DNA from: Iodobacter sp025352645
GTDB lineage: Bacteria > Pseudomonadota > Gammaproteobacteria > Burkholderiales > Chitinibacteraceae
Assembly (NCBI RefSeq): GCF_033446605.1
Contig: NZ_JAWQUO010000006.1
Location: forward strand, 62,001-126,000
Direction of reading: 5' to 3'
Length of the DNA: 64,000 nucleotides
Shown here: positions 1-8,755 of the stretch, piece by piece
Layout of the letters: each line of letters begins with the position of its first letter
How positions within the stretch are numbered: position 1 is the first letter of the stretch
Made by a program: the position numbers and the translations under genes
The notes under the pieces: generated by a model
Databases searched by the model: none
The model's input: the letters and a program-made list of their open reading frames with translations, nothing else
What the model was told of the DNA's origin: nothing

Positions 1-136
1 CTTTTAAAACCCATGGATATGAGTCTTCTTCCTCATGGCAAAGTACAATATTTTCAGCTTGGCCTGCTGCGGAAGATGGTGCTAAATAAACGGCAAATAA
101 CGCAACAACCAGTACCTTGCAAAGCTGTAGTTTCAT
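1..136 (-). CDS. Periplasmic amino-acid-type substrate-binding protein, 5' part only
   Basis: The first 45 codons of a minus-strand gene that runs off the left edge. It starts at ATG 136 with GAGG 6 bases upstream. The product begins with a basic N-terminus, a hydrophobic stretch and an Ala-rich cleavage region, which is a Sec signal peptide. The mature start reads ENIVLCHEEEDSYPWVL, which resembles the first strand of SBP_bac_3 (polar amino acid ABC or receptor-type) binding proteins. Seen: signal peptide and this N-terminal motif. Inferred: periplasmic ligand binding. The ligand and the partner genes lie outside the window. Confidence 0.6.
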   Translation of the reverse strand, partial: MKLQLCKVLVVALFAVYLAPSSAAGQAENIVLCHEEEDSYPWVLK

Positions 137-790
137 GATTACCTCTTGTATCTGTAATGCAATAAACAAGAAACCTTAATCATCTGCACTAAGTGTGTAA
201 AAAAAGATGCACATCTTTTCCGCCAGAAAAATCTTAACAAAAACGCATATAGAAGATAAATATTTACCATTTTCAGCACATTATAAATGCAACTTTTACA
301 ATCGATCCTACACTAATAGTCAGCCCAATAACTATTGAAGCGGCTTGCTTTAAAATTGCCACAATCTGGCGTCATAAATTGCCTACGGTTTTCATGTAGA
401 AGCGCCTCAAAGACTGCGAGAAAATTCCACTCATAGAGTGAGCTGGCTTTGTAGGGGATTACCATCATTGCTATGCCAACTACCTGCAGCCTAGGGCAAG
501 ATCATAAAATGCATCGGGAATATTTACAATCTAGCAATGCCAATATTTAGGCTTGAATAACCTAGCCCCTGCCGTCGTGTCTATAATACCCGCCCTTTAC
601 TTAGGCAAAACCCTAGTAAAGCACACACCCGCATATCTAATAGATACACAGTTATCGCCGCTGATTCTTTATAAATAACTATCACATTGCTTCTAAGCCC
701 CTGAGCTCTGCTAAAATCCAATCCTTGCGCCTTATTAGAATAAGCGAATAAGCATCTACAGGGCCCAGCCCCATCAACAAGGATTCAATC
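137..790. other. Long intergenic region with no convincing gene
   Basis: About 650 bases between the divergent binding-protein gene and fdxA. It is AT-rich near the binding-protein side. No ORF with a ribosome binding site and protein-like composition was found. A TATAAT hexamer lies at 582-587 and TAAAAT at 712-717, but neither has a well-spaced -35 partner, so the fdxA promoter is not assigned. A small RNA here cannot be excluded by eye. Confidence 0.5.
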
Positions 791-1114
791 ATGACGTACG
801 TAGTGACCGACGCCTGTGTGAAATGTAAGTACACAGACTGCGTTGATGTATGCCCAGTGGACTGTTTTAAAGAAGGCCCAAATTTTTTAGTGATCGATCC
901 CGATGAATGCATCGATTGCACGCTATGCGTTGCAGAATGCCCAGTCGAGGCTATTTATGCCGAAGACGATGTGCCTGCTGATATGCAAGATTACATCGAA
1001 CTGAACGCAGAGATGTCTAAAATATGGCATACCATCGTCGAGAAAAAAGACCCGCTACCTGATCATGAAACATGGTCTACAGTGACTGGCAAGTTCGATC
1101 AAATCGAGCGGTAA
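791..1114 (+). CDS. fdxA: 7Fe-8S ferredoxin FdxA
   Basis: A 107-residue electron carrier of the seven-iron ferredoxin family. The cysteine pattern fits Azotobacter-type ferredoxin I shifted by one: Cys9, Cys17 and Cys50 for the 3Fe-4S cluster, and Cys21, Cys40, Cys43 and Cys46 for the 4Fe-4S cluster, with extra Cys12 and Cys25. The acidic C-terminal half is typical of this subfamily. It starts at ATG 791 after an AAGGA-like site. It stands alone ahead of the rpsF operon, which has its own promoter at 1137. Cytoplasmic low-potential electron transfer is known for the family; the partner is not evident here. Confidence 0.93.
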   Translation: MTYVVTDACVKCKYTDCVDVCPVDCFKEGPNFLVIDPDECIDCTLCVAECPVEAIYAEDDVPADMQDYIELNAEMSKIWHTIVEKKDPLPDHETWSTVTGKFDQIER

Positions 1115-1136
1115 GCAGCGCACAGCTAGATAGTGC

Positions 1137-1165
1137 TTGAGATCTACTTACTTATCCGGTATGAT
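1137..1165 (+). promoter_or_regulatory. Sigma-70-type promoter of the rpsF operon
   Basis: TTGAGA (1137-1142), a 17-base spacer, then TATGAT (1160-1165). This matches five of six bases at the -10 box with ideal spacing. It lies 70 bases before the rpsF start codon and after the fdxA stop, where a ribosomal-protein promoter is expected. Seen in the sequence; use is inferred. Confidence 0.6.
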
Positions 1166-1235
1166 CCGCCCCTCTTAACAACCCTTGCTTGACCGTAGTC
1201 GCACGCGGCAGGCTTAACATCCATAAGGAGATGTC

Positions 1236-1604
1236 ATGCGACATTACGAAATCGTATTTATCGTGCATCCGGATCAAAGCGAACAGGTTCCAGCGATGAT
1301 TGATCGCTACAAGACCCTGATCACAAACGGTGGCGGTGCTATTCACCGCCTTGAAGACTGGGGCCGTCGTCAGTTAGCTTACCCGATCCAAAAGATCCAC
1401 AAAGCTCACTACGTCATGATGAACGTTGAAATCAGCCAGCTGATTTTGGACGAACTCGAACACGCCTTCAAATTCAATGATGCTGTTCTGCGCCACATCA
1501 CTCTGCGCACAGAAACTGCTGTTGTTGAAGCTTCCCCAATGATGAAGGAAGAGAAGTCCAAGTCCCTGACTACAGCTACTGCCGAAGGCACTGCTGAAGC
1601 CTAA
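1236..1604 (+). CDS. rpsF: 30S ribosomal protein S6
   Basis: S6 binds the central domain of 16S rRNA together with S18. The 122-residue product opens with MRHYEIVFIVHPDQSEQV and carries the family core GGGAIHRLEDWGRRQLAYPI. The C-terminal tail after residue 95 is Ala/Glu/Thr-rich and variable, as in other bacteria. The ribosome binding site AAGGAG lies 6 bases before ATG 1236. It is first in the rpsF-priB-rpsR-rplI operon, a conserved order in proteobacteria, and the S6-S18 pairing supports co-regulation. Confidence 0.97.
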   Translation: MRHYEIVFIVHPDQSEQVPAMIDRYKTLITNGGGAIHRLEDWGRRQLAYPIQKIHKAHYVMMNVEISQLILDELEHAFKFNDAVLRHITLRTETAVVEASPMMKEEKSKSLTTATAEGTAEA

Positions 1605-1662
1605 GGTACGCTTAACGTAGCGAGGCACTTGTGTTTCGCGATCGTTGCACCGGACTACTAAA

Positions 1663-1968
1663 TTGGACAAACGTAACCGAGTACTCATTGACGGTACCGT
1701 TATAAAACGAAGCGAATTACGCCACACCCCTGCGGGAACGCCGGTTTTAGAAATTGTGATCACTCACCTTTCTGAACAGCTTGAAGCAGGCAAACACCGT
1801 AAGGTGGAGTGTGAAGTGTCCATAATGGCACTCGGCGATATTGCAGCAAGGCTTGCGCTTATTTCGATAGGACAACGCTTAGCCAGCAAAGGTTTTATCG
1901 CCGCAAAAAGTAATCGTTATCGTCATGAGCTTGTGTTGCATCTCGAAGAATTTGAATTGTTGAATTGA
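1663..1968 (+). CDS. priB: Primosomal replication protein N (PriB)
   Basis: PriB is a small OB-fold, single-strand-DNA-binding protein that works with PriA in replication restart. The product aligns in style with E. coli PriB: RVLIDGTVIKRSELRHTPAG at the start and FIAAKS...LVLHLEEFELL at the end, about 101 residues. Only non-ATG starts are possible. TTG 1663 gives MDKRNRVLIDG, which fits the family; TTG 1645 would add six residues. Neither has a strong ribosome binding site, so translation may be weak or coupled to rpsF. The position between rpsF and rpsR is the classic one. Confidence 0.88.
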   Translation: MDKRNRVLIDGTVIKRSELRHTPAGTPVLEIVITHLSEQLEAGKHRKVECEVSIMALGDIAARLALISIGQRLASKGFIAAKSNRYRHELVLHLEEFELLN

Positions 1969-1976
1969 GGTTTATC

Positions 1977-2204
1977 ATGTCGCGTCACCTATTCAAGCGG
2001 AAAAAATTCTGCCGCTTTACCGCTGAAGGCATTGCCCACGTGGATTACAAAGATATCGCTCTGTTAAAAGACTTTATCTCTGAAAATGGCAAGATCATCC
2101 CTGCCCGTATTACTGGTACAAAAGCTAAGTTCCAGCGCCAACTGTCTGAAGCAATCAAAGTTGCTCGTCTGCTTGCGCTTTTACCATACACCGACCAACA
2201 CTAA
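1977..2204 (+). CDS. rpsR: 30S ribosomal protein S18
   Basis: A 75-residue S18 protein. It starts at ATG 1977 (SRHLFKRKKFCRF), preceded by TTGAGG; an upstream in-frame TTG at 1965 lies over the ribosome binding site and is rejected. The signature DYKDIALLKDFISENGKIIPARITGTKAKFQRQ is intact. S18 sits on the 30S platform next to S6. The gene follows priB by 8 bases and precedes rplI by 15, so all four genes are probably one transcript. Confidence 0.97.
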   Translation: MSRHLFKRKKFCRFTAEGIAHVDYKDIALLKDFISENGKIIPARITGTKAKFQRQLSEAIKVARLLALLPYTDQH

Positions 2205-2219
2205 GCGAGAGGAATAAAA

Positions 2220-2669
2220 ATGCAAATCATTCTGCTCGAAAAAGTAGCAAACTTAGGTGGTCTTGGTGATGTGGTTACGGTAAAAAATGGTTACGCACGT
2301 AACTTTTTAGTACCGCAAGGCAAAGCACAACGCGCAACTGCAGCTAACTTAGCTGAATTTGAAGCTCGTCGTGTTGAGCTTGAAGCTCGTCAAGTTGCAA
2401 TTATTGCAGCTGCAACAGACCGCGCTGCTAAGCTGGAAGGCGCTGCAGTTTCTATCGAACAAAAAGCCGGTGTTGATGGCCGTCTATTTGGTTCAGTTAG
2501 CACACAAGACATCGCTGAAGCATTCGTTGCTGCCGGCTTTGAAGTGGCTAAATCTGAAGTTCGTCTGCCTGAAGGTCCATTCAAGCAAATCGGCGAATAC
2601 GATGTTGAGCTTGCTCTGCACCACGAAATCGTTGCTGCTGTTAAAGTAACGGTTGTTGGCATTAACTAA
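2220..2669 (+). CDS. rplI: 50S ribosomal protein L9
   Basis: L9 binds 23S rRNA at the base of the L1 stalk and affects translation fidelity. The 149-residue product has the N-terminal domain MQIILLEKVANLGGLGDVVTVKNGYARNFLVPQGKA, a long Ala/Glu connecting helix, and the C-terminal domain ending in the EIVAAVKVTVVG strand. It starts at ATG 2220 after GAGAGGA. It is the last gene of the ribosomal operon and is followed directly by a strong terminator. Confidence 0.97.
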   Translation: MQIILLEKVANLGGLGDVVTVKNGYARNFLVPQGKAQRATAANLAEFEARRVELEARQVAIIAAATDRAAKLEGAAVSIEQKAGVDGRLFGSVSTQDIAEAFVAAGFEVAKSEVRLPEGPFKQIGEYDVELALHHEIVAAVKVTVVGIN

Positions 2670-2692
2670 TCCTAGCGATTAATTAATCCCAC

Positions 2693-2727
2693 AAAAAAAC
2701 GGCAATCTTCGGATTGCCGTTTTTTAT
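2693..2727 (+). terminator. Rho-independent terminator after rplI
   Basis: An ACGGCAATC stem closes on a TTCG tetraloop with GATTGCCGT, followed by TTTTTT and preceded by an A-run. It can work in both directions and so also serves the convergent spoVR gene ending at 2758. Confidence 0.92.
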
Positions 2728-2757
2728 TGCCCACGCCTATATAACTAACCCAACAAC

Positions 2758-4296
2758 TCACCCACCTCTTTTTTCTAATTTACACTCATAGCCTAATAAC
2801 ACCCGCCCTTTCTCATCCACACTATCTAGTTTTACCGAAAAGCCCCAGAGCCGTGATATATGTTTAAGCACCTCGTGTACGCTATTGCCCAATGGCCGAC
2901 GTTGATATTGATAGTGCCGCAAGGTTAATGATCTATCCCCCTGAGTATTAGCCTCATAGACTTGAATATTTGGCTCACGCCCTGCCAGATTATATTGCTC
3001 AGCTAATTTTTGTCTTATTTCACGATAACCATCCCCATCATGAATTGCAGCGACTTTTAATTTGGGTAAATAATCATCATCCAAAATAGCAAACAATCTA
3101 AATTCCCGAATTAACTTAGGTGACAGATACTGCAAAATAAAGCTCTCATCTTTAAAATTTCGCATTGCAAAATCGAGCGTTTTTTTCCAATCTGTATTTA
3201 CTAAATCAGGAAACCATGCTGCATCTTCTGCTGTGGGCTCTTCGCAGATACGGCGTAAATCCCTAAACATTGCAAAGCCTAAAGCATAAGGATTAATTCC
3301 ATTAAACCACTTACTTGTCACGGGCTGCTGAAACACCACATTAGTATGGCTATGCAAAAACTCCAACATAAAGGCATCATCCACCAAACCCTCATCGTAA
3401 AGCTGATTCAATAGCGTGTAATGCCAAAAAGTAGCCCAGCCCTCATTCATGACCTGGGTTTGCCGCTGCGGATAAAAGTATTGTGCTATTTTGCGAATAA
3501 TCCGCACAATCTCTCTTTGCCAAGGCTCTAATAGCGGTGCATATTTTTCAATAAAATACAGCAAATTCTCTTGTGGCTCAGATGGAAAACGACTTTCTTC
3601 AAAAGACTTCTCCTCCTGCGTACGCTTGGGCAGTGTTCGCCATAATTCATTAATTTGCGACTGCTGATAACTCTCCCGCTCTGATTGCTTGGCTCGTTCC
3701 AATGATAGCGATAATTTTTGCGGACGTTTATAGCGGTCAACGCCATAATTCATTAAGGCGTGGCAGGAATCAAGCAATTCCTCCACCTTATCCTCGCCAT
3801 AGCGCTGCTCACACTGTGCAATATAATTTTTAGCAAACACCAAATAATCAATAATAGCCGATGCATCCGTCCAGCTTCTAAAGAGATAATTACCTTTAAA
3901 AAAAGAGTTATGCCCAAATGCCGCATGCGCAATCACCAGCGCCTGCATGGTCATGGTGTTTTCTTCCATTAAATAAGCGATACATGGGCTGGAATTGATC
4001 ACAATCTCATAAGCCAAGCCCATTGCACCGCGCTGATATGATTTTTGCGTCGATAAAAAATGTTTACCATAGCTCCAGTGGTTATACATCACCGGCATAC
4101 CCACTGAAGCGTAAGCATCCATCATTTGTTCAGCAGAAATCACCTCTAATTGATTAGGATAAGTATCCAAACCGAATTGCTTAGCGATGCGCGCTATTTC
4201 TCGATAATAATCATCAATTAAATCAAATGACCACTCTGATCCTGTAGAGAGCAGTTTCTTTGATTTGGCTTTTTTTTGGCGCGTATTGGTATTCAT
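2758..4296 (-). CDS. SpoVR family protein (YcgB-like)
   Basis: A 512-residue member of the SpoVR/YcgB family, whose biochemical role is not settled. Recognisable parts are SEWSFDLIDDYY near the N-terminus, the conserved GMPVMYNHWSYGKHF block at about residue 75, the YLMEENTMTMQALVIAHAAFGH region, and the MNEGWATFWHYTLL motif that looks like a metal-site helix. The C-terminal 90 residues form the usual smaller domain. It starts at ATG 4296, overlapping the yeaH stop by four bases (ATGA). With prkA and yeaH it forms the stress operon known from many proteobacteria, where it is linked to starvation and sigma-S. Confidence 0.92.
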   Translation of the reverse strand: MNTNTRQKKAKSKKLLSTGSEWSFDLIDDYYREIARIAKQFGLDTYPNQLEVISAEQMMDAYASVGMPVMYNHWSYGKHFLSTQKSYQRGAMGLAYEIVINSSPCIAYLMEENTMTMQALVIAHAAFGHNSFFKGNYLFRSWTDASAIIDYLVFAKNYIAQCEQRYGEDKVEELLDSCHALMNYGVDRYKRPQKLSLSLERAKQSERESYQQSQINELWRTLPKRTQEEKSFEESRFPSEPQENLLYFIEKYAPLLEPWQREIVRIIRKIAQYFYPQRQTQVMNEGWATFWHYTLLNQLYDEGLVDDAFMLEFLHSHTNVVFQQPVTSKWFNGINPYALGFAMFRDLRRICEEPTAEDAAWFPDLVNTDWKKTLDFAMRNFKDESFILQYLSPKLIREFRLFAILDDDYLPKLKVAAIHDGDGYREIRQKLAEQYNLAGREPNIQVYEANTQGDRSLTLRHYQYQRRPLGNSVHEVLKHISRLWGFSVKLDSVDEKGRVLLGYECKLEKRGG

Positions 4297-5570
4297 GCCC
4301 CACTCCTTGCGCTCACTTTTTTAAATAATTCTTTAAAAATTGGCCAAATTTCAGCAGGGTTACGAATACGGCGCATCGTAAAATGCGCGTGCTGCTCGGC
4401 CACTTTTTCGTACTCAAACCATAAGTTTTGCGGCTCTCCTTCGGTGATTTCCACATAAGCGTAGTATTGCAATAGCGGCATAATTTCTGCACTCAGCAAT
4501 TGCCTGCATTGTGGCGAATCGGAATCCCAATTATCACCATCACTGGCTTGCGCTACATAGATATTCCAATCTGCATCGGGATAGCGCTCATCAATAATTT
4601 TCTTGGTGAGTTTTAATGCCGATGAAACCACCGTCCCACCCGTATCCCTAGCATGAAAGAAATCATGCTCATTCACTTCCGTGGCTTGGGTATGGTGACG
4701 AATAAACACTACTTCTATTTTTTCATAAGCGCGGACCAAAAATAAATATAGCAAAATAAAGAAGCGCTTAGCGATATCTTTTTTGGCCTCATCCATTGAT
4801 CCAGAAACATCCATTACGCAAAACATCACCGCTTGCGTAGTAGGCTTAGGCACCCGAATACGATTGGTGTATTTCAAATCAAAAGGGTCGATATAGGGAA
4901 TACATACCAGCTTGGCTTTTAATTCACGAATAATCGCCTGCAGCGTTTGTACTTCTTTTGAGCGCTCACCTTGGGTTTCCAGCAATTCATCTAACTGCTC
5001 TTGCACCGTATTGAGTTCTTCAAGCGGCCCTGCAGATAGCGCAATACGCCGTCCTAAAGCGGCACGCAAACTACGCAGCACATGAATATTGGTAGGCGTG
5101 CCATCCGAGGTGAAACCCGCCCTCACCGGCTTCATCACCATGCTTTGCTTCAATTGGGTTTTAACCAAATTAGGTAATTCAAGATCATCAAAAAAGAATT
5201 CTAAAAATTCTTCTTTGCTTAATTCAAATACAAAATCATCCTCACCATCGCCGCCATTCCCTGCTCCGCCATTTCCTCCCGCACCATCACCACCAGAAGG
5301 GCGTTCAATTTCATCGCCTCGGCTATAGCGGTCATTACCAGGAAACACACGCTCCCACACGCCACCTTGGGCATGGGCAAAACCTGGCTCATTAATGTCT
5401 TTAACGGGAATAGAGACTTTCTCGCCGCGCTCAATATCGGTAATGGATCGACCATTCACCGCCTTAGTGACCGCTTCTTTAATTTGCCCCTTAAAACGGC
5501 GTAAAAATCGCTCCCGATTTATCGCCGACTTATTTTTTCCATTCAAACGCCGATCAATCATATGAATCAT
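4293..5570 (-). CDS. yeaH: YeaH/YhbH family (DUF444) protein
   Basis: A 425-residue DUF444 protein. Start ATG 5570 (MIHMIDRRLNGKNKSAINRE) is chosen over an upstream in-frame ATG at 5624 because it has GGAG at good spacing and matches E. coli YeaH in length (about 427). A Gly-rich linker lies near residues 80-100. The C-terminal half has a von Willebrand A-like fold: FCVMDVSGSMDEAKKD is a MIDAS motif (DxSxS), with later RDTGGTVVSSAL and ASDGDNW. Family knowledge: it is co-expressed with the PrkA kinase in nutrient stress. The overlap with spoVR implies translational coupling. Confidence 0.93.
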   Translation of the reverse strand: MIHMIDRRLNGKNKSAINRERFLRRFKGQIKEAVTKAVNGRSITDIERGEKVSIPVKDINEPGFAHAQGGVWERVFPGNDRYSRGDEIERPSGGDGAGGNGGAGNGGDGEDDFVFELSKEEFLEFFFDDLELPNLVKTQLKQSMVMKPVRAGFTSDGTPTNIHVLRSLRAALGRRIALSAGPLEELNTVQEQLDELLETQGERSKEVQTLQAIIRELKAKLVCIPYIDPFDLKYTNRIRVPKPTTQAVMFCVMDVSGSMDEAKKDIAKRFFILLYLFLVRAYEKIEVVFIRHHTQATEVNEHDFFHARDTGGTVVSSALKLTKKIIDERYPDADWNIYVAQASDGDNWDSDSPQCRQLLSAEIMPLLQYYAYVEITEGEPQNLWFEYEKVAEQHAHFTMRRIRNPAEIWPIFKELFKKVSARSGA

Positions 5571-5603
5571 TTTGCAACTCCAGTGAGGCGTGAGACGCAA
5601 GAG

Positions 5604-5628
5604 GTGCTTGAGCATAGTGCTCAAGCAC
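5604..5628 (-). repeat. Perfect 11-bp inverted repeat between prkA and yeaH
   Basis: GTGCTTGAGCA (5604-5614), a 3-base loop, then TGCTCAAGCAC (5618-5628). It lies just past the prkA stop and upstream of the yeaH ribosome binding site. No T-run follows on the minus strand, so it is not a classic terminator. It may slow decay of the prkA message or bind a protein or RNA. The 12 bases GCTCAAGCACAG recur exactly at 7637-7648 in the prkA leader. Confidence 0.6.
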
Positions 5629-5647
5629 AGCTCTTCTGCTCACTGGA

Positions 5648-7570
5648 TTACGATGATTTACGCACTCTTAAGTACCATTCGCACAAGAGGCGCACTTGTT
5701 TAGGCGTGTAGCCCTTGCTGACCATCCTATTCACAAAGTCTTCATGTTTACGGGCATCATCGTGACTGGCCTTCGCATTAAATGAAATAACGGGCAGCAA
5801 TTCTTCGGTATTAGAGAACATTTTCTTCTCAATAACCGAGCGCAGCTTTTCATAAGATGTCCACGCTGGATTATTGCCACCATTATTGGCGCGCGCTCGA
5901 AGCACAAAATTAACAATTTCATTTCTAAAGTCCTTAGGATTAGAAATGCCGGCTGGTTTTTCAATTTTTTCTAACTCATTGTTTAAACTAGTACGATCAA
6001 AAGATTCACCCGTATCCGCATCGCGGTATTCTTGATCCTGAATCCAGTAATCCGCCAAAGTGACGTAGCGATCAAAAATATTTTGCCCATATTCAGAATA
6101 GCTTTCTAAATAAGCGGTTTGAATTTCCTTGCCGATAAAATCAACATATTTCAAAGCCATAAACTCTTTGATATACGAGATATATTTTTGCTCCAGCTCG
6201 GCAGAGAATTGCTCACGCTCAACTTGCTGTTCCAGTAAATATAAAAGATGCACTGGATTGGCGGCCACTTCAGCGTGATCAAAATTAAATACTTTAGATA
6301 AAATCTTAAAAGCAAACCGAGTAGACAAGCCATTCATACCCTCATCTACCCCAGCAAAATCCCGGTATTCTTGGATGGATTTTGCTTTTGGATCTACGTC
6401 TTTTAAATTATCACCATCATAAACCAGCATTTTAGAGAAAATACTCGAATTCTCTGGCTCTCTTAGCCGCGAAAGAATCGCAAATTGCGCCATCATTTTT
6501 AAAGTACCCGGTGCACACGGTGCTTTAGACAAAGAGGAATTGAGCACCAGTTTTTCATAAATCTTCACTTCCTCACTCACCCTTAAGCAGTAAGGCACTT
6601 TCACAATATAAATACGGTCTAAAAACGCCTCATTATTTTTATTATTTTTAAATTGTTTCCATTCAGATTCATTTGAGTGAGCTAAAACTACGCCATCAAA
6701 TGGAATAGCCCCAAAGCCTTCTGTGCCTTTGAAATTGCCCTCTTGCGTGGCAGTTAACAATGGATGAAGCACCTTGATAGGCGCCTTAAACATTTCCACA
6801 AATTCAAGCAAACCTTGATTAGCTAAACATAGGCCGCCCGAATAGCTATAAGCATCAGGATCATCTTGGGCATATTTTTCTAATTTACGAATATCTACTT
6901 TACCGACTAGGGCCGAGATATCTTGATTGTTTTCATCCCCTGGCTCTGTTTTTGCAATCGCTACTTGACGTAATACCGAAGGATGGCGCTTCACCACTCT
7001 AAACTGATTAATATCACCATTGAATTCGTGCAACCTTTTTACCGCCCAAGGGCTGGGAATGGTTTTTAAATAACGACTAGCGATGCCAAATTGCTCTTGC
7101 AATAGGCCACCATCTTCATCGGCATTAAACAGGCCCAATGGCGATTCATTAACCGGCGAGCCTTTAATACAATAAAAAGGCACGCATTCCATCAGTTCTT
7201 TTAATTTTTCAGCAATCGAGCTTTTACCCCCGCCAACTGGGCCAAGCAGATAAAGGATTTGTTTCTTTTCCTCTAAACCTTGCGCGGCATGGCGAAAATA
7301 AGCGACCACCTGCTCTATCACCTCTTCCATGCCATAAAACTCACGAAAAGCTGGATAGATGCGAATCACTTTATTTTGAAAAATACGCGATAAGCTAGAA
7401 TCAAGCCGAGTATCAATAAGCTCTGGCTCACCAATCGCCATTAACATACGCTCCGCCGCCGTGGCATAGGCAACTTGATCATGTTTGCATAGCTCTAGAT
7501 AGTCTCTAAGAGACATTTCTTCTTCGCGTGTGCGCTCGTAACGTGCAGCAAAATTATTGAAGACATCCAT
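5648..7570 (-). CDS. prkA: PrkA family serine protein kinase (YeaG-like)
   Basis: A 640-residue PrkA protein with an N-terminal AAA+-type ATPase domain and a C-terminal kinase-like domain. The P-loop LLGPVGGGKSSIAEKL is at about residue 105. Strongly conserved blocks include KTEPGDENNQDISALVGKVD, NQGLLEFVEMFKAPIKVLHPLL, GVVLAHSNESEW and FRNEIVNFVLRARANN. Start ATG 7570 has GGAGAGG upstream and matches E. coli YeaG; ATG 7585 is less likely. It is the first gene of prkA-yeaH-spoVR. In E. coli the counterpart is under stress control (sigma-S, nitrogen starvation). Confidence 0.95.
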   Translation of the reverse strand: MDVFNNFAARYERTREEEMSLRDYLELCKHDQVAYATAAERMLMAIGEPELIDTRLDSSLSRIFQNKVIRIYPAFREFYGMEEVIEQVVAYFRHAAQGLEEKKQILYLLGPVGGGKSSIAEKLKELMECVPFYCIKGSPVNESPLGLFNADEDGGLLQEQFGIASRYLKTIPSPWAVKRLHEFNGDINQFRVVKRHPSVLRQVAIAKTEPGDENNQDISALVGKVDIRKLEKYAQDDPDAYSYSGGLCLANQGLLEFVEMFKAPIKVLHPLLTATQEGNFKGTEGFGAIPFDGVVLAHSNESEWKQFKNNKNNEAFLDRIYIVKVPYCLRVSEEVKIYEKLVLNSSLSKAPCAPGTLKMMAQFAILSRLREPENSSIFSKMLVYDGDNLKDVDPKAKSIQEYRDFAGVDEGMNGLSTRFAFKILSKVFNFDHAEVAANPVHLLYLLEQQVEREQFSAELEQKYISYIKEFMALKYVDFIGKEIQTAYLESYSEYGQNIFDRYVTLADYWIQDQEYRDADTGESFDRTSLNNELEKIEKPAGISNPKDFRNEIVNFVLRARANNGGNNPAWTSYEKLRSVIEKKMFSNTEELLPVISFNAKASHDDARKHEDFVNRMVSKGYTPKQVRLLCEWYLRVRKSS

Positions 7571-7660
7571 GACGCCTCTCCTCACCGTGTATGTCGTACG
7601 AGTGGCTCAGCGAATGCGGCCCCTCACTTGCAAGCAGCTCAAGCACAGGCCACTTGCTTC

Positions 7661-7666
7661 TTTATA
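7661..7666 (-). promoter_or_regulatory. Possible stress-type -10 element upstream of prkA
   Basis: On the minus strand the sequence TGTCTATAAAG has a TATAAA box (7666-7661) preceded by a C at the -13 position, a feature favoured by sigma-S RNA polymerase. A TTGAAA lies 19 bases further upstream, which is long for sigma-70. This would give a leader of about 90 bases. Pattern-based inference only. Confidence 0.3.
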
Positions 7667-7753
7667 GACAAGCTCAAGTTGAATATTTCAATAAATTACG
7701 CGTAGATTGCTAATAAGTTTGACTTGCCAAGCGCTAATCCATAAAAAGAGTGC

Positions 7754-7784
7754 AAAAAAAAGAGCCCTGCAGGGCTCTTTTTTA
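7754..7784 (-). terminator. Bidirectional terminator after the diguanylate cyclase gene
   Basis: A near-perfect palindrome, AAAAAAGAGCCC-TGCA-GGGCTCTTTTTT, 21 bases past the stop of the PAS-GGDEF gene on the minus strand. The T-run on either strand makes it a strong Rho-independent terminator that separates this operon from the prkA promoter region. Confidence 0.9.
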
Positions 7785-7804
7785 CTCAGTATTGCGGCGA
7801 TAAA

Positions 7805-8755
7805 TCAGCTATTTATCTCAGGCGAGTAGACCGTGACGCGATTTCGCCCATTTTGCTTAGAAAAATACAAGGCCATATCGGCTTCTTCAATTACTTTTTG
7901 TGGCTCAGCCGCACCAGAATGACATTCAGATAAGCCCAAGCTTGCTGAAATTATAATTTTTGTTTCACCAAACTGAACCGGTTGATCGCATAAAATCACA
8001 CGTATCCTTTCCGCAGCGATTTCCGCCCCTGCTAAATCAGTTTGCGGCAACAACAACATAAACTCTTCGCCACCGTAACGGCCAAAGATATCGGTATCTC
8101 GCAGCGTGGTGAGCACGCGTGATGCCACCACGCGAAGCACTTCATCGCCCGCCACATGACCGTAGTTATCGTTGACTTGTTTAAAGCGATCTAAATCAAA
8201 CAAAATAACGGTAAAGAATGCCGCCTGATAACGCGACATCCGCTCTAGCTCCTGAGTAAAGCGCGTATCTAAATAGCGGCGATTATAAATTCCCGTTAAA
8301 CCATCTCGATTGGAATATTCTTCCAATTTACCCATTGCTTCTTGCAATAGATTTTGGGCAATTGCATTGTCGGTCACGTCAAATAAATTGACGGTTACCG
8401 CATCCACCTCTCCCGACTCATTTCTTACCGGCATAAAGGTGGTATTTTGCTGCATAAAATCCATCCCACCGGTAATAGGCCGATTATGGGGAAATTTAAA
8501 TAAATATGGCCGTTGTTCCCAAGAAGTAAACGCAAAATTCTTAAGCACAAAAACACTTTCAATCTTTTTGCTTAACCATTTTTGCGGCAATTCTGGGAAC
8601 AATTCAAATAAATTAGCCCCAATCGCTTGCTCTGCAGATATTCCGCTATGTTGAGCCATAAAGCGATTCCAGAGCAAAATACGATACTCGCGATCCAGCG
8701 AAAAAATACCGACCCCAACCTCATTAACAATAAAATCACATAATCTTTGTTGCAT
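7805..8755 (-). CDS. PAS-GGDEF diguanylate cyclase
   Basis: A cytoplasmic 316-residue protein. Residues 1-125 form a PAS sensor domain (EVGVGIFSLDREYRILLWNRFM). Residues 145-305 form a GGDEF domain: DGLTGIYNRRYLD, DLDRFKQVNDNYGHVAGDEVL, and an intact active site RYGGEEF. The inhibitory I-site RxxD (RDTD) lies five residues before GGEEF, so product feedback by cyclic di-GMP is expected. No membrane segment is seen. It is the third gene of a tight operon with a receiver protein and a CheC-like phosphatase, abutting cheC by one base at 8755, so its output may be tied to a phospho-signal. Confidence 0.92.
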   Translation of the reverse strand: MQQRLCDFIVNEVGVGIFSLDREYRILLWNRFMAQHSGISAEQAIGANLFELFPELPQKWLSKKIESVFVLKNFAFTSWEQRPYLFKFPHNRPITGGMDFMQQNTTFMPVRNESGEVDAVTVNLFDVTDNAIAQNLLQEAMGKLEEYSNRDGLTGIYNRRYLDTRFTQELERMSRYQAAFFTVILFDLDRFKQVNDNYGHVAGDEVLRVVASRVLTTLRDTDIFGRYGGEEFMLLLPQTDLAGAEIAAERIRVILCDQPVQFGETKIIISASLGLSECHSGAAEPQKVIEEADMALYFSKQNGRNRVTVYSPEINS

